From the NCBI GenBank assembly GCA_019636245.1, contig JAHBXX010000004.1:62001-126000 (forward strand): a stretch of 64,000 bases of DNA. The letters run 5' to 3'. The stretch comes from Planctomycetota bacterium (GTDB taxonomy: Bacteria; Planctomycetota; UBA1135; UBA2386). Positions within the stretch are counted from its first letter, which is position 1. Every line of letters starts with the position of its first letter. Of the stretch, positions 7,377 to 15,176 are shown one piece after another. Position numbers and translations under genes: made by a program. The notes under the pieces are model-generated. The model saw only the letters and a program-made list of their open reading frames with translations. It had not been told where the DNA came from and ran no database searches.

Positions 7377-8720
7377 GTGAGCATCCTGCGCGATCCTGTG
7401 CACGGCGACATCGAGTTGTCGCGCGACGAGCTGCGGCTGGTCGACACGCTCGAGTTCCAGCGCCTGCGCGGCATCCAGCAGCTCGGCAGCGCGAGCCTGG
7501 TCTACCCGGGCGCCACCCACACGCGCTTCGAGCACTCGATCGGCACGCTGCACGTCTGCGACCAGCTGCTCGACGCCTGCAACCGGAACGCGGCGCGCGA
7601 TCCGGCCGTTTGCCACCGCGTCACCGACGCCGAGCGCCGCGTGCTGCGCGCCGCGGCGCTGCTGCACGACGTCACCCACATTCCCTACGGGCACAACATC
7701 GAGGACCAGACCGGGCTGCTGCCACGGCACGACGAGCCGGCGCGCTTCGAGACGGTGCTCGGCGACACCGAGCTCGGCGCCGAACTCGACCGCCAGGGGC
7801 TGCGCCAGGACGTGCTTTCGGTGCTGGCCGGCGCGGGCCGCAGCGTGCCGGCGTTCTGGCGCCAGGTCGTCAGCGACACGATCGACGCCGACCTGCTGGA
7901 CTACCTGCGCCGCGACGCCCACTACACCGGCCTCGAGCTGCGCTACGACCGCCGCGTCGTCGACTACTTCCGCGTCGGCCGCGCCGACGGGCGCATGTTC
8001 GTCGACTGCGAGAAGAACGGCATGCTGCGCGAGGACATCGTCAGCGAGCTGCTGCGCGTCCTCGAGTGCCGCTACCACTTCAGCGAGCGCGTCTACTACC
8101 ACCACGCCAAGGTCGCCGCCGGCGCCCTGCTGTCGCGCATGGTGGAGCTGGCGCTGCGCGCCGGGGCGCTCGCGCCGGGCGAACTGCAGTCGATGACCGA
8201 CGCGTCGCTGGTGCTGCACCTGGGCCGGCTCGATCTCGGCGAAGCCGAGGCGACGGCGCGCCTGCACCGCTTCGTCGCCCGCTACCGCCGCCGCGCGCTG
8301 CCCAAGCGCGTCCTGGTGCTGCCCTACTACCAGAACCACGGCGTGCAGGACGAACTGCTCGCTCGCTTCTTCACGCCCGGCCAGCCGGAGCCGCGGTTCG
8401 CCTGGGAGGCGGAGCTGGAGGCCGCGGCGCAGCGCACGTTCGGCCAGCCGGTCGACGTGATCCTCTACTGCCCGAAACGCCGCATGCAGCTCAAGGAGGC
8501 GAAGACGCTGGTGCGTTTTCCCGGCGCGGGCGAGCGCACGTTGCCGCTGGATGCGTTCGCCGAGCAGATCCCGCGGCTGCGCGACCTCGCCGACAGCTAT
8601 CCGCGCACGTGGAAGCTCTACGTCTTCACGTCGCTCGAGGACAAGGCGGCGCGGCGGCGGCTGCAGCAGATGTGCCTCGCGGCGCTGCCGGCGGGCTGCC
8701 GGAACGCGCTGGTGCTGTGA
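7377..8720 (+). CDS. HD-domain phosphohydrolase (dNTPase-like)
   Basis: 447 residues of the HD superfamily related to SAMHD1/COG1078 and bacterial dGTPases. Residues 1-55 hold DPVHGDI and TRFEHSIG, where a conserved His supplies a metal ligand (H53). The HD doublet is H97-D98 in LLHDVTHIPYGH, followed by H101, and the last metal-binding Asp is in DADLLDYLRRD (about residue 172). Family members hydrolyse nucleotides or (deoxy)nucleoside triphosphates; the substrate here is not known. GTG 7377 is chosen because the protein then begins exactly at the conserved N-terminus. It is convergent with the exonuclease gene. Confidence 0.85.
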   Translation: MSILRDPVHGDIELSRDELRLVDTLEFQRLRGIQQLGSASLVYPGATHTRFEHSIGTLHVCDQLLDACNRNAARDPAVCHRVTDAERRVLRAAALLHDVTHIPYGHNIEDQTGLLPRHDEPARFETVLGDTELGAELDRQGLRQDVLSVLAGAGRSVPAFWRQVVSDTIDADLLDYLRRDAHYTGLELRYDRRVVDYFRVGRADGRMFVDCEKNGMLREDIVSELLRVLECRYHFSERVYYHHAKVAAGALLSRMVELALRAGALAPGELQSMTDASLVLHLGRLDLGEAEATARLHRFVARYRRRALPKRVLVLPYYQNHGVQDELLARFFTPGQPEPRFAWEAELEAAAQRTFGQPVDVILYCPKRRMQLKEAKTLVRFPGAGERTLPLDAFAEQIPRLRDLADSYPRTWKLYVFTSLEDKAARRRLQQMCLAALPAGCRNALVL

Positions 8721-8835
8721 ACGGCGTCCGTGTTCCGCCGCGTGCCAGCGCCGCGCCCAGCCACCAGCGCGATGGCGCCGACGAACGGCAGGATCTCGGC
8801 CGGTGCAGCCGCGGCCGGGTCCGGGTCGGCCTGGC

Positions 8836-9912
8836 TCACTTCCAGTCGGCGCGGTAGCGGAGGATCAGGTCGCGGCAGCGCCGGTAGACCGCGGCCGTGG
8901 CGCGCACGTCGTGGGCGTTGTACTCGGCGATCCGCACGATCTCGCCGCGCTCGTAGGCCGGCGCGACCATCGACCCGTCCATCACCTCCTTCGGGCTCTC
9001 GATGCCGAGCGCCCAGCAGACGACGTCGAGCTTGCTCGGGCCGCGCCCGCGCTGCGTCAGCAACTCGAACAGGTCGAGGTGCGGCTGCAGGCCGAACCGC
9101 TGCGACATCAGGTCGACGCGCGCGGGGATGCCGTGGATCAGGCTGCGCGCGACCAGGAACGGCACGTCGAAGCCGCGGCCGTTGAACGTCACGACGGTCT
9201 CGGCCCGGCTGGCCAGCGCCCAGAACGAACGCAGCAGCGCGGCTTCGCCCATCGGCCGCAGCCAGCGCGGGCAATCGGCGAGCTCGACGCCGTCCGGCGG
9301 TACCGCGAGCACGGTCACGTCGTCCTCGCCCGGCTCGGCGTCGCCGTCGCCGATCGCCAGCGACACCACCTTGCCGAAGAACGGCGACATGCCCATCACC
9401 GCCTGCGGCTCCATCTCCTTGCGCTGCGCGTTGTCGGCCAGCGCCTCGGCGACCGTCGGCGGCAGTTCGCGGCGGTCGAACGCCGGCACCGTCTCGATGT
9501 CGAACACCAGCGTGCGGCAGCACAGGTCCTCGACGGGCGCCAGCGCCGGGTCGACCAGCTGATCGATGTCGAAGCCGTCCGGCGCCTCGCCCGGCGCGAT
9601 CGCCTTCAGGCGTTCGATCACCAGCTGCGCCTTGCCGTTCCACTCCTTGACGCGGCCGCGCACCTTGACCGGCCCGCGCAGCGGCGCCGCCTTCGTGGCC
9701 TCCATCGCGTCCTTCGCGTCGCCCCAGATCTTGGCCTCGATCACGGCGTGCACGTCGGCGAGTTCGACCACCAGGAACGGCTTCTGGTCGCGGGTCTGCA
9801 GCTCCTTCCACGAACGGAGCTGCGCGTACACGTCCCAGTCGTGGTCGGCGACCGTCAGCGCGGCGAGGTTCGGGGCCTGCACGACGCGCTGCTTCTGTTC
9901 GTCGTGGTTCAT
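8836..9912 (-). CDS. OB-fold plus DEDD 3'-5' exonuclease fusion
   Basis: 358 residues. Residues 25-110 look like a nucleic-acid OB fold of the YhaM/tRNA_anti type (strands around FLVVELADVHAVIEAKIWG and PVKVRGRVKEWNGKAQLVIE). Residues 130-358 form a DNA polymerase B-like exonuclease: Exo I FDIE (D138, E140), Exo II FNGRGFD, and Exo III in YNAHD. All four acidic residues are present, so it should degrade DNA or RNA 3' to 5'. There is no polymerase domain. The start overlaps the aminotransferase stop by 4 bp, though no functional link to that gene is obvious. Confidence 0.82.
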   Translation of the reverse strand: MNHDEQKQRVVQAPNLAALTVADHDWDVYAQLRSWKELQTRDQKPFLVVELADVHAVIEAKIWGDAKDAMEATKAAPLRGPVKVRGRVKEWNGKAQLVIERLKAIAPGEAPDGFDIDQLVDPALAPVEDLCCRTLVFDIETVPAFDRRELPPTVAEALADNAQRKEMEPQAVMGMSPFFGKVVSLAIGDGDAEPGEDDVTVLAVPPDGVELADCPRWLRPMGEAALLRSFWALASRAETVVTFNGRGFDVPFLVARSLIHGIPARVDLMSQRFGLQPHLDLFELLTQRGRGPSKLDVVCWALGIESPKEVMDGSMVAPAYERGEIVRIAEYNAHDVRATAAVYRRCRDLILRYRADWK

Positions 9913-11096
9913 CGCGCCTCCGCGAAGTCGCGCAGCCGCGTCACGGCCTGCTGCAGCTCGGGCATCGACACGGCGTAGCTGAGGCGCAGGAAGCCCGGGA
10001 TCGCGAACGCGCTGCCGGGTACGACGGCGAGCAGGTGGCGTTCGAGCAGCTGTTCCGCCATGGCGACGTCGTCGAGTCCGCGGCGGCGGCCGAGTTCCCG
10101 CGCGTCGACCAGCGCGTAGAAGGCGCCCCGCGGCGGCTCGAGCGCCAGCCCGGGCACGCCCGCGAGCGCCTCGAGCAGGAAGGCCCGCCGTTCGCCGAAG
10201 GCCTGCATGCGCGCCGCGTGCTCCGCCGGCAGCGGGGTCCGGCAGGCCTCGAGCATCGCCTCCTGGCTGATCGTGCACGGATTGCCGAGCACCTGGCTCT
10301 GGATGCGGCTGCAGGCGTCGATCACCGCCTGCGGCGCGGCCAGGAAGCTGGTGCGCCAGCCGGTCATCGTGTGGCTCTTGGTGAAGCCGCTGACGACCAT
10401 CGTGCGCTCGCGGCCGCCCGGCAGCGTCGCCGGCGAGACGTGCTCGGCGCCGTCGTAGAGCAGGCTGCCGTAGATCTCGTCGGACAGCAGCCAGAGGTCG
10501 TGCGCCCTGGCGGCATCGACGATGGCCTGCAACTGGGCGCGCGTCGGCACGGCGCCGGACGGGTTGTTCGGGTAGTTGAGGATCAGGCCGCGGGCCCCGT
10601 GCTGGCGCGCGGCGGCGGCGATCGTGTCCGCGTCGTGCACGAAGCCCCGCTCGGGGACCGGCGGCACGACCACCGGCACGCCATCGGCCATCGTGACCAG
10701 CGCCGGGTAGGACACCCAGTAGGGGGCCAGGATCAGCACCCGGTCGCCGGGCTCCACGGTGGCGTCGAGCGCCATGTGCAGCGCCGCCTTGGCGCCGGCG
10801 CAGACCATGACCTCGGCCGGTCCGTGGTCGAGGCCGAAGGTGGCCCGCAGCCAGTCGGCGCCGGCGGTGCGCAGTTCGGGCAGGCCGGCGGCGGCGGTGT
10901 AGCGCGTCTTGCCCTGCTCGATGGCGCGGATGCCGGCCGCGGCGATCGGCCCCGGCGTGGGGAAGTCCGGTTCGCCGGCGCCGAGCGAAACGACGTCGAG
11001 GCCGCGCCGTTTCATCGCCGCGGCCCTGGCCGTGATCGCGAGGGTCGCCGACTCCTCGATGCGGCGGGAACGGGCGTTCGGGACGGGGCCGGCCAT
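9909..11096 (-). CDS. class I pyridoxal-phosphate aminotransferase (aspartate aminotransferase-like)
   Basis: 395 residues, full length for the fold-type I aspartate/tyrosine aminotransferase group (Ib). Seen: LGAGEPDFPTP near the N-terminus, TRYTAAAGLPELR, the NYPNNPSGAV motif containing the Asn that contacts PLP, SDEIYGSL with the Asp that binds the pyridine nitrogen, the PLP lysine in SGFTKSHTMTGWR, and the substrate-carboxylate Arg in FLRLSYA. It transfers amino groups between aspartate or another amino acid and 2-oxoglutarate in the cytoplasm. Specificity cannot be read from the sequence. It is first in a two-gene operon. Confidence 0.88.
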   Translation of the reverse strand: MAGPVPNARSRRIEESATLAITARAAAMKRRGLDVVSLGAGEPDFPTPGPIAAAGIRAIEQGKTRYTAAAGLPELRTAGADWLRATFGLDHGPAEVMVCAGAKAALHMALDATVEPGDRVLILAPYWVSYPALVTMADGVPVVVPPVPERGFVHDADTIAAAARQHGARGLILNYPNNPSGAVPTRAQLQAIVDAARAHDLWLLSDEIYGSLLYDGAEHVSPATLPGGRERTMVVSGFTKSHTMTGWRTSFLAAPQAVIDACSRIQSQVLGNPCTISQEAMLEACRTPLPAEHAARMQAFGERRAFLLEALAGVPGLALEPPRGAFYALVDARELGRRRGLDDVAMAEQLLERHLLAVVPGSAFAIPGFLRLSYAVSMPELQQAVTRLRDFAEAR

Positions 11097-11228
11097 GCGG
11101 CGAGTAGACCTGCCCGCCGCGGCGAAGGCAAACGCGCGCGAGCCGCCGGCCCGGTGCTCGGGCGGGAAGGTCCGACCGCCCGCGGCCGTCGGAGCGCGCT
11201 CGCGCTCCTGATGCGAGCTGCGTTCCGC

Positions 11229-11234
11229 TACGCT
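11229..11234 (+). promoter_or_regulatory. putative -10 element
   Basis: TACGCT nine nucleotides before ATG 11244, in a 147-bp divergent gap. The spacing would give an essentially leaderless transcript. Confidence 0.35.
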
Positions 11235-11243
11235 CGGTCCCAG

Positions 11244-13376
11244 ATGGTGAAGCCCAAGCAGAAGCGCGGCCGGCGGTGGCTGCGCCGGTTCGCGATCGCC
11301 GCCGCCGCAGCCGCGGCGTTCGTGTTCCTGTTCGTCGTCGCGTTCGTCTTCAATCCGTTCGAGGCCTCGCTGCCGGAACTGCGGGACATCGTGCCGCGCG
11401 GCGTCAACTTCTTCGCCCGCAAGACGCGCCTCGCCGGCGACTTCGCCGCTTTCCCCGAGCCGCGCTTCTGGGCCGCGTTCAGCGACGCGCGCGCCTACGG
11501 CGACGTGATGCAGACCCGTCTGGTGCAGGACTGGAAGCGGCAAGGGCTCGACCGGGCGCTGCAGCAGGCGGCCGAGGCCCTCGAGCAGGTGCGCCGGGAC
11601 ACCGGCGGCTCGATCGACGTGCTGCGCGACCTGCTCGGCCAGGAGGTGATCGTCGCCGGCTACGAACTGGACTACGAGCAGCAGCCGCCGCGACCCCTGG
11701 CGGAGCCCTGGTGGTGCTGCTACACGCGCGTGTCGTGGCGCATCCGGGCCGCCGACGGCCTGTTGCGCTTCGGGCTGGTGCAGGACCGGCTGCGGCCGCA
11801 CGGGATCGACATCGCCGAGGACGGCGACCTGCTGCAGGTGAAGTTGCCGGGCGCGGCGACACCGCTCTACGTCAAGCGGCACCTCGACGCATTGATGATC
11901 GGCAACCACCGGCGGCTGCTCGACCAGAGCCAGCGCCTGATCGACGGCGGCCGCGACGAGGAGCCGATCGGCCAGATGCCGGCCTACACCGACGGCGCCC
12001 AGCGGCGCATCGACGACTGGGGGCGGCGCAACGCCGTCGACCGGCCCAACGTGCTCGAGTTCGTGGTCGAGCCGAACGCGTTCGACGGCTTCCGCCGGTT
12101 CGCCGCCGAGTGGCCGAACCCGCAGAACCGCGACAGCATGAACGAACGCGTCATGGCCAGCTTCCTGAACCTGAAGGGCTGGCAGCAGGTGACCGGCGGG
12201 CTGATCTTCGGTCCCGACGGGATCTCGGCGACCGGCCAGGTCGGACTCAACAGCAAGCAGCACACGTCGTTCCAGAGCAGCTTCTATCGGGCCGAGCAGC
12301 AGCGCCGTTCGGAGTGGCTCGACCCGTTCCTGGCCATGGTGCCGGAGTCGGCCTGCGCGGCGGCGGCGTTGCGCATGCCCGCCGGCGAGTTCCTCTACGC
12401 GATGTTCGACGCGCTCGACCAGGCCGACAAGGACATGATCAACGACAGCATGAAGCGCGCGGTGTTCCAGGGTGCGCCGCTGCAGGACATGCGCGACCTG
12501 ATCGAGAAGCTGAAGCTGGCGTTCCTGCCCCGCACCGGGTTCGTCTTCCGCCGCAACGTGCCGGACGAGGACCGGGACGAGAAGGGGGAACTCAAGGTGC
12601 CGGTCACGGCCCGGTCGCCGATGCCGCAGGTGGCGTGGGTGTTCTGGCTGCGGCCCGGGACGACGCAGCTGGTCGAGGACTTCGTGGCGATGCTGCGCGC
12701 CCACTTCCAGACGTTCTGGTTCCGTCGCGTCTACTACCTGAAGGTGCCGCACGCGAACGGCACCTTCGCCGAGCCGGTGAGCGAGTTCACCAATCCGCAG
12801 ATCCCGGCCACCGGGGCGATCGCGATGATCGTCTTCCGCGACTTCTTCGTGGTCTCCAACTCCGGTCCGTTCGTGCGCGACATCCTGCGGACGCGGTATC
12901 CCGCGCTGTCGGGGGTGCGCTCGATGCGTTCGCTGCCCGAGTTCGAGGCATTCGAGGCCAACATGCCGGCGGAGCTGAACGGCGTCGTGTGGCTGCGCGG
13001 CGAGACGCTGGTGCCGGTGCTCGACGACTACCTGCAGTTCGCCGAGTCGGCCAGCACGACGCCGGATCCGGACTGGCTGCGGCAGAGCCGGCCGGCCGCC
13101 GAGGAGCAGGTGCGCCGCACGCGCTACCCGCAGTACCCGAGCCTGGCGAGCATGCCGCGCTCGATGACGCAGCCGGGCGGCGAGTTCGACCAGGCGGTCG
13201 TGGCCCACATGCAGGAGCAGTGGCGGCGCGAGCGCACCAGCTTCACCGCCGACGACCGGGCGAAGATGCAGCAGCTGCGGGCGTTCGCGAAGGTCCTGCG
13301 TGCCGGCTTCGTCCAGCTCGAACTCGAGAACAGCTACATCCGCTTCCTGGCGACCCTGCTGCCCGACCTGCGGTGA
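11244..13376 (+). CDS. large membrane-anchored protein of unknown function
   Basis: 710 residues. A basic N-terminus (KPKQKRGRRWLRRF) and one hydrophobic helix (about 17-37) anchor it as a type II membrane protein, with the bulk outside the cytoplasm. The body is rich in aromatic and charged residues with no repeats, no low-complexity segment and no catalytic motif I recognise. Alternating amphipathic stretches around residues 180-330 and 470-560 suggest a duplicated alpha/beta fold of about 300 residues each, similar to DUF3352-like secreted domains, but I cannot confirm this. An in-frame ATG at 11211 would add 11 residues; the shorter start has the closer promoter motif. Confidence 0.6.
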   Translation: MVKPKQKRGRRWLRRFAIAAAAAAAFVFLFVVAFVFNPFEASLPELRDIVPRGVNFFARKTRLAGDFAAFPEPRFWAAFSDARAYGDVMQTRLVQDWKRQGLDRALQQAAEALEQVRRDTGGSIDVLRDLLGQEVIVAGYELDYEQQPPRPLAEPWWCCYTRVSWRIRAADGLLRFGLVQDRLRPHGIDIAEDGDLLQVKLPGAATPLYVKRHLDALMIGNHRRLLDQSQRLIDGGRDEEPIGQMPAYTDGAQRRIDDWGRRNAVDRPNVLEFVVEPNAFDGFRRFAAEWPNPQNRDSMNERVMASFLNLKGWQQVTGGLIFGPDGISATGQVGLNSKQHTSFQSSFYRAEQQRRSEWLDPFLAMVPESACAAAALRMPAGEFLYAMFDALDQADKDMINDSMKRAVFQGAPLQDMRDLIEKLKLAFLPRTGFVFRRNVPDEDRDEKGELKVPVTARSPMPQVAWVFWLRPGTTQLVEDFVAMLRAHFQTFWFRRVYYLKVPHANGTFAEPVSEFTNPQIPATGAIAMIVFRDFFVVSNSGPFVRDILRTRYPALSGVRSMRSLPEFEAFEANMPAELNGVVWLRGETLVPVLDDYLQFAESASTTPDPDWLRQSRPAAEEQVRRTRYPQYPSLASMPRSMTQPGGEFDQAVVAHMQEQWRRERTSFTADDRAKMQQLRAFAKVLRAGFVQLELENSYIRFLATLLPDLR

Positions 13377-13430
13377 ACGGTCGCCCGGGGGAGCGTCGCC
13401 TCGGCCGGGCGGGCGACGGCACCGACAGGG

Positions 13431-13458
13431 TTGAAAACGCCTCCGTGCCGGCTACCTT
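13431..13458 (+). promoter_or_regulatory. tRNA-Leu promoter
   Basis: TTGAAA (13431-13436) and TACCTT (13453-13458) separated by 16 bp, 21 bp before the mature tRNA 5' end. It is one of the best sigma-70-like pairs in the window. Confidence 0.65.
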
Positions 13459-13479
13459 CCCCCGCCCCGCGCCGGATCG

Positions 13480-13567
13480 GCCCAGGTGGCGGAATTGGCA
13501 GACGCACTAGCTTGAGGTGCTAGCGCCCCAAAAGGGCTTGCAGGTTCAAATCCTGTCCTGGGCACCA
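13480..13567 (+). tRNA. tRNA-Leu (anticodon GAG)
   Basis: 88 nt including an encoded CCA. The acceptor stem pairs GCCCAGG with CCTGGGC; the D arm is GCG/CGC; the anticodon stem CTAGC/GCTAG encloses the loop TTGAGGT, giving anticodon GAG (reads CUC and CUU). The long variable arm CCC-CAAAA-GGG marks it as a class II tRNA, as expected for leucine. The T arm has TTCAAAT. Confidence 0.97.
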
Positions 13568-13569
13568 CT

Positions 13570-13602
13570 CCTCGCTGTCGAAGACCACGACAGTGGGCGA
13601 GG
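13570..13602 (+). terminator. hairpin after tRNA-Leu
   Basis: CCTCG-CTGTCG, a 7-nt loop, then CGACAG-TGGG-CGAGG: two stems of 6 and 5 bp with a TGGG bulge, directly after the CCA. There is no T-run, so it is a factor-dependent or processing hairpin at best. Confidence 0.4.
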
Positions 13603-13668
13603 CGCGGTCCGCCGGGCGGCCGGACGGCGGCTAAGGAGGCGCTCCGCCGGCCGCCGATAGCCGCGGCG

Positions 13669-14508
13669 ATGGCAGCACGCCGAACGGAGCCGGTCGCCGC
13701 AGCGGGCTTCACCCTGCTGGAGCTGATGATCGTCGTGTCGATCCTGGCGATCCTCGCCGGCATCGGCGTGCCGCAGTACGTGTCGGCGTTGCGCACCGCC
13801 CGCATCGGCAAGGCGCGGCACGAGCTCGTCACCATGTCGCATGCGATCGACGCCTACGCGGCGTCCAACGCCGGCCGGTGGCCGCTGACGCTGCACCAGG
13901 TCGGCTTCGGCGGCCGCAGGGATCCGTGGGGGGTGCCCTACTGCTACCTGAACTACGCGGATGGGACCGGTGACGGGCTGCATTGGGCGATCGAGGTGGG
14001 CCTGGTCGACCCGAGCGCCATCGTCGGCGGTGGCGGTGGCGGCAGCGGCACCGTCAGCGGCGGTGCCGCCGGCGGCCTGGGCGGCGAGACCGGCGGCGCC
14101 AGCGGCAGCCTCGGCCCCCGTCGGGCCGGCTTCGTGCCGTGGCCGCGGCCGCGACGGCCGCGGGCGATCGTGCAGGACGAAGTGCAGCTGCTGTCCGGTC
14201 GCGTGGGCGCGGCCCGGGACACGGCCGCGACCGTGCTCGGCAAGCTCGACCGCGAAGTGCTCTCGACCGAGGCCGACTCGCTGGTGACCAGCATCGCCGC
14301 CAGCACTGGCTTCTCGATGTTCACCGACGTGCCGACCGAGGCCACTCGCCGGCGCGACCGCTACATGTTCCCGCTGAACACCGACTACGACCTGTTCAGC
14401 CTCGGCCCGAACGGTCGCACCAGCGTCTCGCTCGGCGAGATCATGGGCCAGGACGACGTCATCCGGGCCAACAACGGCGGCTTCTTCGGCCTCGCCTCGG
14501 ACTACTAG
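13669..14508 (+). CDS. type II secretion/type IV pilus-like pseudopilin
   Basis: 279 residues. A short positively charged leader ends in AAAG, and the mature protein would start FTLLELMIVVSILAILAG, the classic prepilin peptidase site with Glu at +5. The ensuing GspG-like region includes RIGKARHELVTMSHAIDAYA and RDPWGVPYCY. A Gly/Ser-rich stretch (about 116-150) interrupts the C-terminal domain, which ends with SLGPNGRTS, a usual GspG end motif. It would be a major-pseudopilin-like subunit assembled into a periplasmic or surface fibre. It is followed 10 bp later by a HAMP-type membrane protein, with a histidine kinase after that. Confidence 0.85.
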   Translation: MAARRTEPVAAAGFTLLELMIVVSILAILAGIGVPQYVSALRTARIGKARHELVTMSHAIDAYAASNAGRWPLTLHQVGFGGRRDPWGVPYCYLNYADGTGDGLHWAIEVGLVDPSAIVGGGGGGSGTVSGGAAGGLGGETGGASGSLGPRRAGFVPWPRPRRPRAIVQDEVQLLSGRVGAARDTAATVLGKLDREVLSTEADSLVTSIAASTGFSMFTDVPTEATRRRDRYMFPLNTDYDLFSLGPNGRTSVSLGEIMGQDDVIRANNGGFFGLASDY

Positions 14509-14518
14509 GGAGAAGGTC

Positions 14519-15175
14519 ATGAACCGGCGGATCCTGCGTTGGCGCTACATCGTCGATTGGCGGCTGCAGGGCAGCCTGTGCGCCCATGGCCTGCTCTACG
14601 GGCTCCTGGTCCTGGTCGCCGTCTGCGCCGGCATCTTCCTGCCGCTGCTGTGGAACCTCCGCGACGTCGACCGCGCCGTCGTGCTCGAGGAGCAGGCGGT
14701 GGTCATGGTCTACATGCACGAGCGGTTCTGGTGGCTGGCGCTGTGGTGCTTCCTGATCGTCGTGCTCGGGTCGATCAAGTTCTCGCACCGCATTGCCGGC
14801 CCCCTGGTCCGCTACAAGCGCAACCTGCGGCTGATGGCCGACGGCAAGCTGCCGGCGCCGCTGCGGACCCGGGCGGGCGACTACCTGCAGGAGGAAGTGG
14901 CGTGCCTCAACCGCGCCGTCGCCGGCATCGCGGCGCGCGTCGAGGCGATGCAGGCCGCGCAGGCGGTGCTCGATCGCGCGTTGCACGACGCGCTCGACCG
15001 CCTGCCGCAGGCGGCCGCGTCCGAACTCGAACCGGTGCTGGCGGCGAACCGGGAGCTGGAGCGGCGCCTCGCGGCGATCGAGCGGTTCGACCCGCGCGAC
15101 GACGTCCTGCCCGAGCCCGTCACCGCGCCGGTCGCCGCCCTGGCGCTGGCGGGTCCGACCGGCGAGGGCGGCTGA
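14519..15175 (+). CDS. HAMP-type membrane protein without output domain
   Basis: 218 residues. Two membrane helices (about 22-43 and 70-92) flank a short outside loop; the second is followed by a HAMP-like segment (AGPLVRYKRNLRLMADGKL, then a second amphipathic helix from about 118). The remainder is helical and likely coiled-coil (about 130-195), ending in a Pro/Ala tail. There is no kinase, cyclase or methyl-accepting domain. GGAGAAGG lies 4 bases before the ATG. A paralogue with the same layout occurs at 31264, also with envelope genes. The place between a pseudopilin and a sensor kinase suggests a role in fibre assembly or sensing; this is inference. Confidence 0.7.
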   Translation: MNRRILRWRYIVDWRLQGSLCAHGLLYGLLVLVAVCAGIFLPLLWNLRDVDRAVVLEEQAVVMVYMHERFWWLALWCFLIVVLGSIKFSHRIAGPLVRYKRNLRLMADGKLPAPLRTRAGDYLQEEVACLNRAVAGIAARVEAMQAAQAVLDRALHDALDRLPQAAASELEPVLAANRELERRLAAIERFDPRDDVLPEPVTAPVAALALAGPTGEGG

Positions 15176-15176
15176 G

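Noticed and set aside
8790-8825. CGGCCG-containing palindrome between the convergent HD and exonuclease genes as a terminator
   Set aside because: The stem is short, the loop undefined and there is no T-run.
10035-11243. A plus-strand extension of the 11244 gene over the aminotransferase
   Set aside because: It is antisense to intact PLP-enzyme motifs and has no domain of its own.
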